DNA of 64,000 nucleotides from Planosporangium sp963837285 (lineage in GTDB: Bacteria; Actinomycetota; Actinomycetes; Mycobacteriales; Micromonosporaceae), in contig CAWIMS010000003.1 in assembly GCA_963837285.1 (NCBI GenBank), positions 1 to 64,000 on the forward strand. Direction: 5' to 3'. A program made the translations under genes and the position numbers. How positions within the stretch are numbered: the first letter of the stretch is position 1; each line of letters opens with the position of its first letter. Positions 19,661-27,634 of the stretch are shown one piece after another. Under the pieces are notes generated by a model, which saw only the letters and a list, made by a program, of their open reading frames with translations, was not told the DNA's origin and made no database searches.

Positions 19661-20167
19661 ATGTCAACCGCTGCGATCGAAGCCAGTACCCAGCGCTTCC
19701 TGGCCGAGCCGGATGCCGGGAGGTCCGCTCCCGCCGTGACCGCGTCGCTGGTCAACGGCCGCGCCCGGCTGTCGGCCGGACTGTTCAACTGGGACGCCGA
19801 CCTGCCACCCGCGGTCGGCGGCGAGAACCTGGCGCCCAGCCCGACCGCGTACCTGCTCGGGGCGCTCGCCGGCTGCGCGGTGGCGTTCGTCCACGACACC
19901 CTGGCGCCCCAGCTCGGCCTGAAACTCGACGACGTGAGCGCGGTCGCCCGGTGTACCGCCGACGCGCGTGGACTGCTGGGAATGGACGGCGCGGTGCCCG
20001 ACCTGGGGGACGTGGCGATCGAGATCACGGTCGTCTCGCCCGAGCCGGCGGAGCGGCTGGACCGGCTGTTCGAGGTGTGGAAGGAGCGCTGCCCGGTCTA
20101 TCTGGCGCTGCTCAAGCCGGTACCGGTGACAGCGACCTTCAGCGCCGGACCGGCAGCAGCGAGTTGA
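19661..20167 (+). CDS. OsmC-family peroxiredoxin-like protein
   Basis: A 168-aa protein with the two conserved OsmC cysteines, in GALAGCAVAF and WKERCPVYLAL. These form the peroxidatic/resolving pair that reduces organic hydroperoxides. ATG at 19661 is preceded by AAGGAG. Its last 29 bases overlap the 3' end of the convergent glycosyltransferase gene. The second motif is typical of OsmC/Ohr. A role in oxidative stress is inferred from family. Confidence 0.85.
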   Translation: MSTAAIEASTQRFLAEPDAGRSAPAVTASLVNGRARLSAGLFNWDADLPPAVGGENLAPSPTAYLLGALAGCAVAFVHDTLAPQLGLKLDDVSAVARCTADARGLLGMDGAVPDLGDVAIEITVVSPEPAERLDRLFEVWKERCPVYLALLKPVPVTATFSAGPAAAS

Positions 20168-21569
20168 ACAACCCGGCGTAGCGGAGCAGGTGGACATCGC
20201 CGACGAAGTGCTCACGGACGTGGGCCTGCGCGTGTACCCCCATCTCGTCGGCCAGGTCCGGTTGGGTGAGCAGGCGGCGGGCGGCCGCGCCGAACGCCGC
20301 CAGGTCGGTCGGGTCGTGCAGCAGGACCCCGGTACCGTCGACGATCTGATCCTGGATGCCGCCGACCGCGGAGCCGATCACCGGCCGGCCCTTCCACATC
20401 CCCTCGGCGACGGTCAGCCCGAAGCCCTCGGCCAGGCTCTTCTGCGCGATCACCATGGCGTGCCGCTGGAGGGCGTTCACCATGGCGGCGTTCTCCTCGA
20501 CGTCGTCGACCGGAAGCGTGAGCAGCAGCGTCCGCCGGCGGAGATCGGGCGGTAGGCGCTGCCACTCCGCCAGGCATTCGGCGTACACCGCGGCGCCTTC
20601 GGGATCGTCGGTCACCCCGTCGATCGCGGGACCGGCGAGCGCGAGGTACGCGTCGCAGAACGGCGCGACGTGCTCGGCGAACCCGCGCAGGACGCCGGTC
20701 ATGTCCTTGAGCCGGTCCCAGCGCGACACCTGTACCAGCAGCGGATCCGCCGGCCCCGGCCGTCCCTCGCCGACCACGGTCGCGGCCCGTACCACCTGGC
20801 CGGGCGTCCCGTCGCCGCGCACGAAGCGGCCGGGAGGCGTCGCGGCGTGGGGACTCAGCACGCCGATCGTGGTCAGGATGGCCTGCACCGTGCCCTGCGC
20901 CAGCGGCTGGTTCTTGGCCGAGAACGGATCGATCGACGGCGGGATGATCGAGACCTTGGCCCCGGGCAGGGTCGGCGGGACGTACGCCTGCCGGGAGAAG
21001 ACATAGTGGTGCGCGCCGTCCAGGAACGGCCGCAGGAAATCCCACGCGGACAGGCTGACGTCGTTCTGCCGGTCGATGCCGATGTGGCAGCGCCACACCA
21101 CCCGCGCGCCCGCGGCCACCAGCGGAGCGGTCAACCCGGCGGTCTGCGGGTCGTGGAGCAGAACCAGGTCACCGGGTCCGACCCGGCCCAGCAGGTCCTC
21201 GGCGTTCGCCGCCAGAACGTCGCGGTAGTGCGCCGCCTCCGGTGCGCCGAGCGGCCCGCCGTCGCCGGGCTCGCCGTGGATCCGGTTGTGGACGCGCTTG
21301 GTGATCGTGAAGAACTCCGGGTCTCCGCCGATCACCAGCCAGCGGATGTCGATGTCGAAGTCCTCGACGTACCCGAGGAGCGCGGTCAGCATCTCGGCGA
21401 CCCCGCCGCCGGTGGCGGTGGAGTTGACCGTCCAGATGACCTGGCCGTCGATCCGGCGGCGGAACTCGTCGCCGGCCGCGCGGAGCCGATCGAGCCGTTC
21501 GGCCCCGATCACCGGCCCGAGTTGGGCGACCGGTCGCCGGGGTACGGGTACGCCACGTAGATGAGTCAC
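20139..21569 (-). CDS. Trehalose synthase-like (TreT-type) GT4 glycosyltransferase
   Basis: A 476-aa GT-B enzyme. The N-terminal half has WTVNSTATGGGVAEML, the pattern of TreT trehalose glycosyltransferring synthases. The C-terminal half has LVQVSRWDRLKD and QKSLAEGFGLTVAEGM with the EX7E-type signature of GT4. TreT joins NDP-glucose and glucose to trehalose. The GTG start at 21569 matches the conserved N-terminus; upstream extension reads into the promoter shared with ftsH. The gene ends by overlapping the OsmC gene tail to tail. A different retaining activity on another sugar is possible. Confidence 0.8.
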   Translation of the reverse strand: MTHLRGVPVPRRPVAQLGPVIGAERLDRLRAAGDEFRRRIDGQVIWTVNSTATGGGVAEMLTALLGYVEDFDIDIRWLVIGGDPEFFTITKRVHNRIHGEPGDGGPLGAPEAAHYRDVLAANAEDLLGRVGPGDLVLLHDPQTAGLTAPLVAAGARVVWRCHIGIDRQNDVSLSAWDFLRPFLDGAHHYVFSRQAYVPPTLPGAKVSIIPPSIDPFSAKNQPLAQGTVQAILTTIGVLSPHAATPPGRFVRGDGTPGQVVRAATVVGEGRPGPADPLLVQVSRWDRLKDMTGVLRGFAEHVAPFCDAYLALAGPAIDGVTDDPEGAAVYAECLAEWQRLPPDLRRRTLLLTLPVDDVEENAAMVNALQRHAMVIAQKSLAEGFGLTVAEGMWKGRPVIGSAVGGIQDQIVDGTGVLLHDPTDLAAFGAAARRLLTQPDLADEMGVHAQAHVREHFVGDVHLLRYAGLFNSLLPVRR

Positions 21570-21691
21570 ATGCCCATCCTCACGGGCCGGTCCGACTTCG
21601 CAACCGGAGGCGACTCCGGAACCGGTCCTGCTGAGGGCACGCTGAGAGGGCACGGTGGATACCTGCGTCGCGGTGGAGTTGACTTGGTGGC

Positions 21692-23827
21692 ATGACGTTG
21701 CCGGACGCGCCCTCGCGGCCACCCAACGACCGCCCTGACCAGCAGCGTGGCTCGATGCGCGACCGGTTGCGCCGGGAGCCGACGACGCCGGAGAAGCCAC
21801 CGCCGTGGCGGGTCGAGGGTCACCCCGGCGCGGCGCCGCCCGGTCCGCCGCGGATGCGCTGGTCACGGTTCTGGTGGTTGCTGCTGGTGTTGCTCGTCGT
21901 CAACTGGATCGTGTCGTCGGTGCTGCTCGGCCCAGCGCCGCGGACCAAGGTGTCGTACACGTTCTTCACCACCCAGGTCGACGCCAGCAACGTGAAGGAG
22001 ATCACTTCGACCGGCGACACGATCGAAGGCACCTTCAAGAAGAAGGTGGGCTACCCGCCGGAAACCAAGAACGCCGACCAGGTCGACCGGTTCACCACGC
22101 AGCGGCCGTCGTTCGCGGGCGACGACCTGTTCAAGCGGCTCCAGGCCGAGGGTGCGCTGGTCAACGCGAACCCGCCGGACCAGCCGGCGCCGCTGTGGCA
22201 GCAGATCCTGGTCGGCTTCGGGCCCACGCTGCTGTTCGTCGGCCTGCTGATCTGGTTCTTCCGGCGCGCCGCCGCGAGCGGCGGTGGGCTCGGGGGACTC
22301 GGCGGCTTCGGCCGATCGCGGGCCAAACTGTACGAGCCCGACGCGGGGCCGCGCGCCACGTTCGCCGACGTCGCGGGCATCGACGAGGTCAAGAACGAGG
22401 TCACCGAGATCGTCGACTTCCTGCGCAACCCGGACCGGTACCGCCGGCTGGGCGCGCAGATCCCGCGCGGCGTCCTGCTGTCCGGCCCGCCCGGCACCGG
22501 CAAGACGCTGCTCGCCCGGGCCGTCGCCGGGGAGGCGAACGTGCCGTTCTTCTCGATCTCCGCCGCCGAGTTCATCGAGGCGATCGTCGGCGTCGGCGCG
22601 AGCCGGGTACGCGACCTGTTCGACCAGGCCAAGAAGGTCGCCCCGTCGATCATCTTCATCGACGAGCTGGACGCGATCGGGCGGGCCCGGGGCGGCGCGC
22701 AGTCGATCGGCGGCCACGACGAGCGGGAGCAGACACTCAACCAGATCCTCACCGAGATGGACGGGTTCACCGGCAGCGAAGGTGTGGTCGTGCTCGCCGC
22801 GACCAACCGGGCGGAGATCCTCGACCCGGCGCTGCTGCGACCGGGGCGGTTCGACCGCCGGGTCACGGTCAGCCCGCCGGACCTGGCCGGGCGGCGGCAG
22901 ATCCTCGAGGTACACAGCCGCGGCGTGCCGATGGCCCCCGACGTCAACCTCGCCGAGGTGGCGGCCGCCACGCCGGGCATGGTCGGCGCCGACCTGAAGA
23001 ACCTGGTCAACGAGGCGGCCCTGCTCGCCGCCCGGCGCGGCCACGACCAGGTGACGGCGTCGGACTTCACCGACTCGCTGGAGAAGATCGTGCTCGGCAC
23101 GGTACGCGGCATCATGCTGTCCCAGGAGGACAAGGAGCGCACCGCGTTCCACGAGTCCGGGCACGCGCTGCTCGGCATGCTCACCCCCGGCGCCGACCCG
23201 GTCCGCAAGGTGTCGATCATCCCGCGCGGCCAGGCGCTCGGCGTAACGTTCCAGAGCCCGCAGGCCGACCGGTACGGGTACTCGGTGAAGTACCTGCGCG
23301 GCCGCATCGTCGGCGCGCTCGGCGGGCGGGCGGCCGAGGAGATCGTGTTCGGCGACGTGACGACCGGCGCCGAGAGCGACCTCGACCAGGTCACCGCCAT
23401 CGCCCGGCAGATGGTCGGCCGGTGGGGGATGTCCGAGGCGATCGGCCCGATCTCGGTGCTGCCGCCGCCCGGGCAGGAGTCGCCGTTCGGCTTGGACGGG
23501 GTCGCGCCGGCCACCAAGGAACTGCTCGACCGCGAGGTCCGCCGGATCGTCGACGAGTGCTACGAGGAGGCCGTCACCACGCTGCGCAGCCACCGCGAGC
23601 AGCTCGACCGGCTGGCGCACACCCTGATCGAACGGGAGACGCTCGACGAGGACGACGCGTACGCCGCCGCCGGGATCAGCCGGGACACGGCACCCGGCGC
23701 GGTCGCGCGCGGCGAGGCGCCGGGCACCGCGCCGGTGCCGGGGCTGCCCGCCGAGCAGGCACCGGTCGACGGCCAGGAGGGCATTCCGGTACGGACCCGG
23801 TTCGGCGGCTCCCGGATCAAGGAGTGA
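21692..23827 (+). CDS. ftsH: ATP-dependent zinc metalloprotease FtsH
   Basis: A 711-aa membrane AAA+ protease that degrades misfolded membrane and regulatory proteins. TM1 is at about 58-78 (WWLLLVLLVVNWIV) and TM2 at about 170-190. The AAA domain has Walker A GPPGTGKT near 265, Walker B IIFIDELDAIG and SRH NRAEILDPALLRPGRFD. The zinc site HESGH begins at His487, with the third ligand near residue 565 (ESDLDQVT). The pore loop reads FIEAIVG rather than the FVEMFVG of E. coli FtsH. A long hydrophilic N-terminal extension of about 55 residues precedes TM1. It looks like a second-type actinomycete FtsH. It is divergent from the TreT-like gene. Confidence 0.95.
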   Translation: MTLPDAPSRPPNDRPDQQRGSMRDRLRREPTTPEKPPPWRVEGHPGAAPPGPPRMRWSRFWWLLLVLLVVNWIVSSVLLGPAPRTKVSYTFFTTQVDASNVKEITSTGDTIEGTFKKKVGYPPETKNADQVDRFTTQRPSFAGDDLFKRLQAEGALVNANPPDQPAPLWQQILVGFGPTLLFVGLLIWFFRRAAASGGGLGGLGGFGRSRAKLYEPDAGPRATFADVAGIDEVKNEVTEIVDFLRNPDRYRRLGAQIPRGVLLSGPPGTGKTLLARAVAGEANVPFFSISAAEFIEAIVGVGASRVRDLFDQAKKVAPSIIFIDELDAIGRARGGAQSIGGHDEREQTLNQILTEMDGFTGSEGVVVLAATNRAEILDPALLRPGRFDRRVTVSPPDLAGRRQILEVHSRGVPMAPDVNLAEVAAATPGMVGADLKNLVNEAALLAARRGHDQVTASDFTDSLEKIVLGTVRGIMLSQEDKERTAFHESGHALLGMLTPGADPVRKVSIIPRGQALGVTFQSPQADRYGYSVKYLRGRIVGALGGRAAEEIVFGDVTTGAESDLDQVTAIARQMVGRWGMSEAIGPISVLPPPGQESPFGLDGVAPATKELLDREVRRIVDECYEEAVTTLRSHREQLDRLAHTLIERETLDEDDAYAAAGISRDTAPGAVARGEAPGTAPVPGLPAEQAPVDGQEGIPVRTRFGGSRIKE

Positions 23828-23869
23828 GGGGTTCCTGCGATCTTGGAGGGCCCGCGTGACCGCTTCGCG

Positions 23870-24589
23870 TCACAAGCGAGTCGTCTGCGTAATAGCCTCG
23901 ATCGCCTCCGCCGTGTTGGTCAGATCTGGCAGAACGACCTCGGCGCCGGCGCTTCTTAGGTCAGCAACACTTTCCCTGCCCGAGGCCACACCGACGACCG
24001 TTGCCCCGCCCTCGTGCGCGGCACTCACATCTTGCGCTGTATCACCAACGATCACCGTGTTGTCGGCGCCGAAGCTGACGCCGTAGTTCTCGCCAGCTCT
24101 TCCCTGAGCGATGCTGACCAGCTTCGTCCGCTCGCTGGCATCCTCGCCGAACGCTCCAGCCTTCCAGTCGATGTACCCGTCGAGGCCGTAGACCCGAAGC
24201 TTGACCTGCGCAACAGCTCGGAGATTGCCGGTTAGTACCGTCTGCACGATGCTGGACCGCTCGGCCAGAGCAGCCAAGGCGGAGTCTGCGCCGGGCAGCG
24301 CCCGGCCCTTGGTCCGTAGTTCCTCGGCGTGCTGCTCGTACTGGCGAGCAAGTTCAGTGGCGTACCGCCGTTGCAGCTCGTCGGATGCCTCGATGCCGTG
24401 CCGCTCAAGGGTTTCAGCGAAGATCGCTGATTCGGTTCGCCCGGTTGGCTCGACGGTATGCTCGATGCGTCGCCCGGTCACTGCCTCGAACGCCGCGACG
24501 TAGAGCTGTTTGCCGACGCCTCTAGTCTCGATCAGAGTGTGGTCGATGTCCCAGAGCACCAACCGGCGTTCATCGTGAACAGCTGCCAT
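23870..24589 (-). CDS. HAD-superfamily phosphatase
   Basis: A 239-aa haloacid dehalogenase-like hydrolase, phosphoglycolate-phosphatase type. Motif I is LWDIDHTLIET (nucleophile Asp and acid Asp), motif II is the Thr in VLTGNL, the motif III Lys lies near SERTKLVS and motif IV is IVGDTAQDV. A helical cap lies between residues 20 and 95. Base usage is a little less GC-rich than in the surrounding genes, as it is in the next gene. Substrate unknown. Confidence 0.85.
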   Translation of the reverse strand: MAAVHDERRLVLWDIDHTLIETRGVGKQLYVAAFEAVTGRRIEHTVEPTGRTESAIFAETLERHGIEASDELQRRYATELARQYEQHAEELRTKGRALPGADSALAALAERSSIVQTVLTGNLRAVAQVKLRVYGLDGYIDWKAGAFGEDASERTKLVSIAQGRAGENYGVSFGADNTVIVGDTAQDVSAAHEGGATVVGVASGRESVADLRSAGAEVVLPDLTNTAEAIEAITQTTRL

Positions 24590-24674
24590 TCGCCGAGTCT
24601 GTCACGTCGGGCGTAGCCTGCTAACCAGGCAGGCATAGGATCTGCGAGAGCTGACTGGCGTACCTTTGCCCCTC

Positions 24675-25150
24675 ATGCCAGACGGGCGCCGAGGCCATCC
24701 GTCGGCTGACGCCGTGTACTCCGTCCTCATGGATCGTGCTCCCACCGCCAACGAGTTGCCCGACCTCAATGAGCTGGCGCAGGCTGTTGAGCGCGCGTGG
24801 CAAACGTGGCAGGAACCATCGGCGTTCCGCTATGACGCCGTGGGTCAACGGCTCCCAGGGCTAATCCGTCAGATCCATACAGCCGTGACTCGAATGCAGG
24901 GAAACGAACGGCGCGCGGCGCTGCGGTTGGCCAGCATCCTGTACCAGCTCACGCGCACCTGGACGAAGCGCGTTGGTGAGTACGAGCTGTCATTCGTCGC
25001 GGCTGATCGGGCGATGACGACATCAACGACCAGCATGCACGCCTCGACGGCTTTACCGAGGCTGAGGTCCGCGCCGCGCTTGTTTTTGCGCGAGCAATGA
25101 ACTGGGTACCGGCGGAGACCCAGCACGTCATCAGGGAGTTGCGTGCGTAG
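24675..25150 (+). pseudogene. Truncated, frameshifted regulator fragment
   Basis: The first about 115 codons (24675-25015) include RYDAVGQRLPGLIRQIH and ELSFVAADRAM. These resemble the TPR middle part of actinomycete XRE-type regulators, which normally have an N-terminal HTH that is absent here. At about 25012 the coding signal jumps frame and continues as LDGFTEAEVRAALVFARAM to a TAG at 25148-25150. That tail may come from a different gene. It lacks the expected HTH and TPR C-terminus, so I read it as a remnant. GC is lower than in the neighbours, hinting at an acquired and decayed segment. Confidence 0.5.
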
Positions 25151-25219
25151 TCCGCTATCTGGAGCAAATCGTCGATGATCGCCCACTGCCGGCGTGACAG
25201 CGATCTGAAGGCGCCCCCT

Positions 25220-25244
25220 GGTGAACTCGGCGCAGGAGTTCACC
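25220..25244. promoter_or_regulatory. Inverted repeat 18 bp upstream of small secreted protein gene
   Basis: GGTGAACTC and GAGTTCACC form a perfect 9-bp inverted repeat with a 7-nt spacer. Its position just before the ribosome site suggests an operator, or a hairpin in the leader that could affect translation. It could also end a short transcript from the preceding remnant. Confidence 0.5.
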
Positions 25245-25261
25245 ACGAAACGGGGGACGTG

Positions 25262-25534
25262 ATGACCGCACTACGCACGATCGCGCTCGGTGCCGCTGTC
25301 ACCGGCGCCATGGCCATTGGCGGCCTGATCGCCGGGGCACCGGCCAACGCCGCGGCGGGGGGACCGGCGGCGACCGGTGCGCCGGCGCCGGCGATGTACG
25401 AGGAGGTCGGGCCTTTCAGCAGCTACGACGGTTGCGAGATCAGCCGGCACCTGGATGACCGGTGGACCTCGGCCTGCGACTGGGAGTGGGACCGTCACCA
25501 CCCGTTCGGGTGGTACTACGGCTATCTCGACTAG
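25262..25534 (+). CDS. Small secreted protein of unknown function
   Basis: A 90-aa protein with a clear Sec signal (ALRTIALGAAVTGAMAIGG, cleavage after APANA near residue 31). The mature part is about 59 residues with an Ala/Gly/Pro-rich start and a short acidic, aromatic C-terminus (ACDWEWDRHH, FGWYYGYLD) carrying two cysteines that could form a disulfide. ATG at 25262 follows GGGGGACGTG. No family recognised. Many actinomycetes encode similar small secreted proteins. Confidence 0.7.
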   Translation: MTALRTIALGAAVTGAMAIGGLIAGAPANAAAGGPAATGAPAPAMYEEVGPFSSYDGCEISRHLDDRWTSACDWEWDRHHPFGWYYGYLD

Positions 25535-25882
25535 ATTCGCGGGGGGTGTGGCGGGGTCTCCGGTGGACGGGCTCACCGGGGACCCGCCGTCTTCCGCGCG
25601 GCTTAGCCGAGGCCGGCCGTTCGTGCGCGGACGATCGCGACCAGAACGAGGAACATCCGGGTGGGAAGCGGGCGCCGGTCGGTCGTGGCGTCGGCGGTAC
25701 GGGTGGCGCTGGCGGTTTCGAGGCTCATGGGGAGATCCAATCCGGTGCGCGGGCGATTGTGGTGCGCCCCAGCGTGCGGCGGGCGGCCGGACCCGCCCAG
25801 GGAGCGTGCCCCCGCCCAGCCGGGGAACCGCACGATCCCCGGTAGTGGCACGCCACCACTCGGCTCGCGCGAGAGTTTCCGG
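25535..25882. other. Gene-poor interval with a possible 41-codon minus-strand ORF
   Basis: No convincing gene. On the minus strand a 41-codon frame (25728 down to 25603) starts MSLETASATRTADA and ends with a short hydrophobic stretch MFLVLVAIV, without a good ribosome site. It could be a tiny membrane peptide or chance. Nothing else structured was found. Confidence 0.3.
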
Positions 25883-26599
25883 CTACCTCGCCAGCCAGGC
25901 GACTCCCCACGCCACGATGCTCGCCCCGCACGACAGCAGGATCGACCACAGGAATCCGCTTCCGCCGCCGATCGGGGGCCTGCCCCGGGGCGGCCACGAT
26001 CGTGGGCGCCAGATCGGCTGCGGCTCCAGTACCAAATACAGCAGGGCACCCACCTGGCCGAGGATGAACAGCCAGAACCAGGCCCATCGATTGGCGTACC
26101 GGTGCCGGGTCGTGCCGAGCATCAGCAGGAAGGTACCGATCCAGGCCGCCGTCGTGGCCATCTCCAGCCGATCCCAGATGATCTCGGATGGCCACCAACC
26201 CGAATCCTGGCCGGTGCGGATCCGTACCGAGACGACCTGCCCTGAAGCGTTGATCTGCTGGTACAGCCAGGTCAGGGCGGTGTCGCCAGTGGACGACTGG
26301 TCCGCATCGGTTCGCCACGTCTCGAGCGTGGTCTCGTGCCACCGCCACCGTCCGGTTACCCAGCGCACGTCGTGGCCGGCCGCGTCGTAGTCCAGGTAGG
26401 TGACCCGGCCGGCGGCGATGTCGCTGGTCAGGTCCGACTCGGGCCGCATCGACGGGCGCGCCGCGGCCGCAACGCTGACCGCACCCGCCAGGAGTACGAG
26501 CAGCAGCACCAGCCGGAACGCGGCGCTCCACCAGTCGCCGGCCCGCCAGCCGCTGCCCGTCGCCGATACGGTGACCGGAACCGATCCGGACGCATCCAT
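25883..26599 (-). CDS. Membrane protein of unknown function, four TM segments
   Basis: A 238-aa protein. One TM is near residue 30 (RLVLLLVLLAGAVSVAA). A soluble domain of about 100 residues follows, rich in Trp (RWRWHETTLETW and QDSGWWPSEIIW). Three more TMs occupy the C-terminal third (AAWIGTFLLML, WAWFWLFILGQVG, FLWSILLSCGASIV). The extracytoplasmic domain between TM1 and TM2 probably faces outward. ATG at 26599 begins MDASGSVPVTV. No family recognised; neighbours give no clue. Confidence 0.65.
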   Translation of the reverse strand: MDASGSVPVTVSATGSGWRAGDWWSAAFRLVLLLVLLAGAVSVAAAARPSMRPESDLTSDIAAGRVTYLDYDAAGHDVRWVTGRWRWHETTLETWRTDADQSSTGDTALTWLYQQINASGQVVSVRIRTGQDSGWWPSEIIWDRLEMATTAAWIGTFLLMLGTTRHRYANRWAWFWLFILGQVGALLYLVLEPQPIWRPRSWPPRGRPPIGGGSGFLWSILLSCGASIVAWGVAWLAR

Positions 26600-26678
26600 G
26601 CCGACTCCTGTCTATGCGCCGCGTGACTGATCCGGAGTGTGACAGCCGGCCGCCACCGGATGAGCCCGCACGCCGGCG

Positions 26679-26879
26679 TCAGCCCGCGCAGATCGCGAAG
26701 GCCCACGCGCTCCAGTTCTGCGACGTGCCATCGAGGTCCAGCCGCGCGTCGACGTCCGTACCGCCGAGCGCGTCGGCGCCGTTGAGGCCGATCCGGTCGA
26801 GGTGGGCCTGACCGTACGCGCCGCTGAGGCCGGCGGAGGAGTCGTCCGCCGCCGCCACGATAGGTCCGGACGGCGGCAC
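26679..26879 (-). pseudogene. C-terminal fragment of a secreted protein
   Basis: An open frame of up to 66 codons ends SQNWSAWAFAICAG. That ending is like the C-termini of small secreted actinomycete proteins with an N-W-S, Y/F-A-I-C-A finish. No signal peptide or start with a ribosome site is present; the frame simply begins inside the protein. Probably a 5'-truncated remnant. Confidence 0.4.
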
Positions 26880-27000
26880 GTACTGAGCCCTCTCGATACG
26901 TACGGCGGGGTCGCCTGTTCTGCCCGAAAGTCAGCTCCTCAGGTCGCCGGTATCGGTGCCGGCAGTCCCCGGTCGCCGCGGCCTTGACCAGCACGGATCG

Positions 27001-27579
27001 ATGCCGCACGGTTCCACCGTGGACTGGATGACGGACTCGCCATGGCGCTGGCTCGTCCCGCTGCTCCTGGTCGGCGCAGGCACCCTGGTGAGCCTCCGGC
27101 TCGGCCGGTCCCGGGTCGCGGCCCAGCGGGAGGGGCTGCGGCGAGAACTTGAGCACCTGCACGGCGAGCAGACCGCGGTGGCGACGGCGCTGGGCGGCCG
27201 GCTGGTTCCACACCGGCAGCTCGGCGGTTGGGATGTGCCCGATGTCGAGCTGAGCCAGGCCGGGTTCACCGTGCGTACCGGTGTGGAGTACCGGTTTGCG
27301 CACGATCCCGACCTGGCCCGGCTGCGACGGTGGATCCGGGTCCGGCATCCGCCGGGGTCGCGGTGGCGGGTACGCCTGCTCGGTCGGCGGGCCCGGCGGC
27401 GCCTTCCCACGCATGTACTCGATCTGGTTGTCGGTCTGGAGGCCGACGCGGAGGATGTCGGGCTGGACCGGTCGGGTCTACTGGTCTGGCTGCCGGACGC
27501 CGGTGCGGATCCGGCCCGGATCCGGGAGTGGATCGACCGGACCGTCGCGCTGGCGCAGGGGTTGCTTCTGGCCCGCTGA
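27001..27579 (+). CDS. Membrane-anchored protein of unknown function
   Basis: A 192-aa protein with one N-terminal TM (WLVPLLLVGAGTLVSL, residues about 17-33). A short coiled-coil-like segment follows (QREGLRRELEHLHGEQ) and then a cytoplasmic domain with many Arg residues and the phrase GLLVWLPDAGADP. A second ATG at 27028 is an alternative start. No family recognised. The stop is 55 bp before the HTH-NB-ARC regulator and the two may be cotranscribed. Confidence 0.6.
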   Translation: MPHGSTVDWMTDSPWRWLVPLLLVGAGTLVSLRLGRSRVAAQREGLRRELEHLHGEQTAVATALGGRLVPHRQLGGWDVPDVELSQAGFTVRTGVEYRFAHDPDLARLRRWIRVRHPPGSRWRVRLLGRRARRRLPTHVLDLVVGLEADAEDVGLDRSGLLVWLPDAGADPARIREWIDRTVALAQGLLLAR

Positions 27580-27634
27580 AACCGGCACCCGGGCGCTTCG
27601 CGGCCGCGCCGGGGAGCGGCTACCCTGACCCGCG

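Noticed and set aside
23840..23880. Terminator between ftsH and HAD gene
   Set aside because: Only a 5-bp GTGAC/GTCAC stem is visible; too weak to call.
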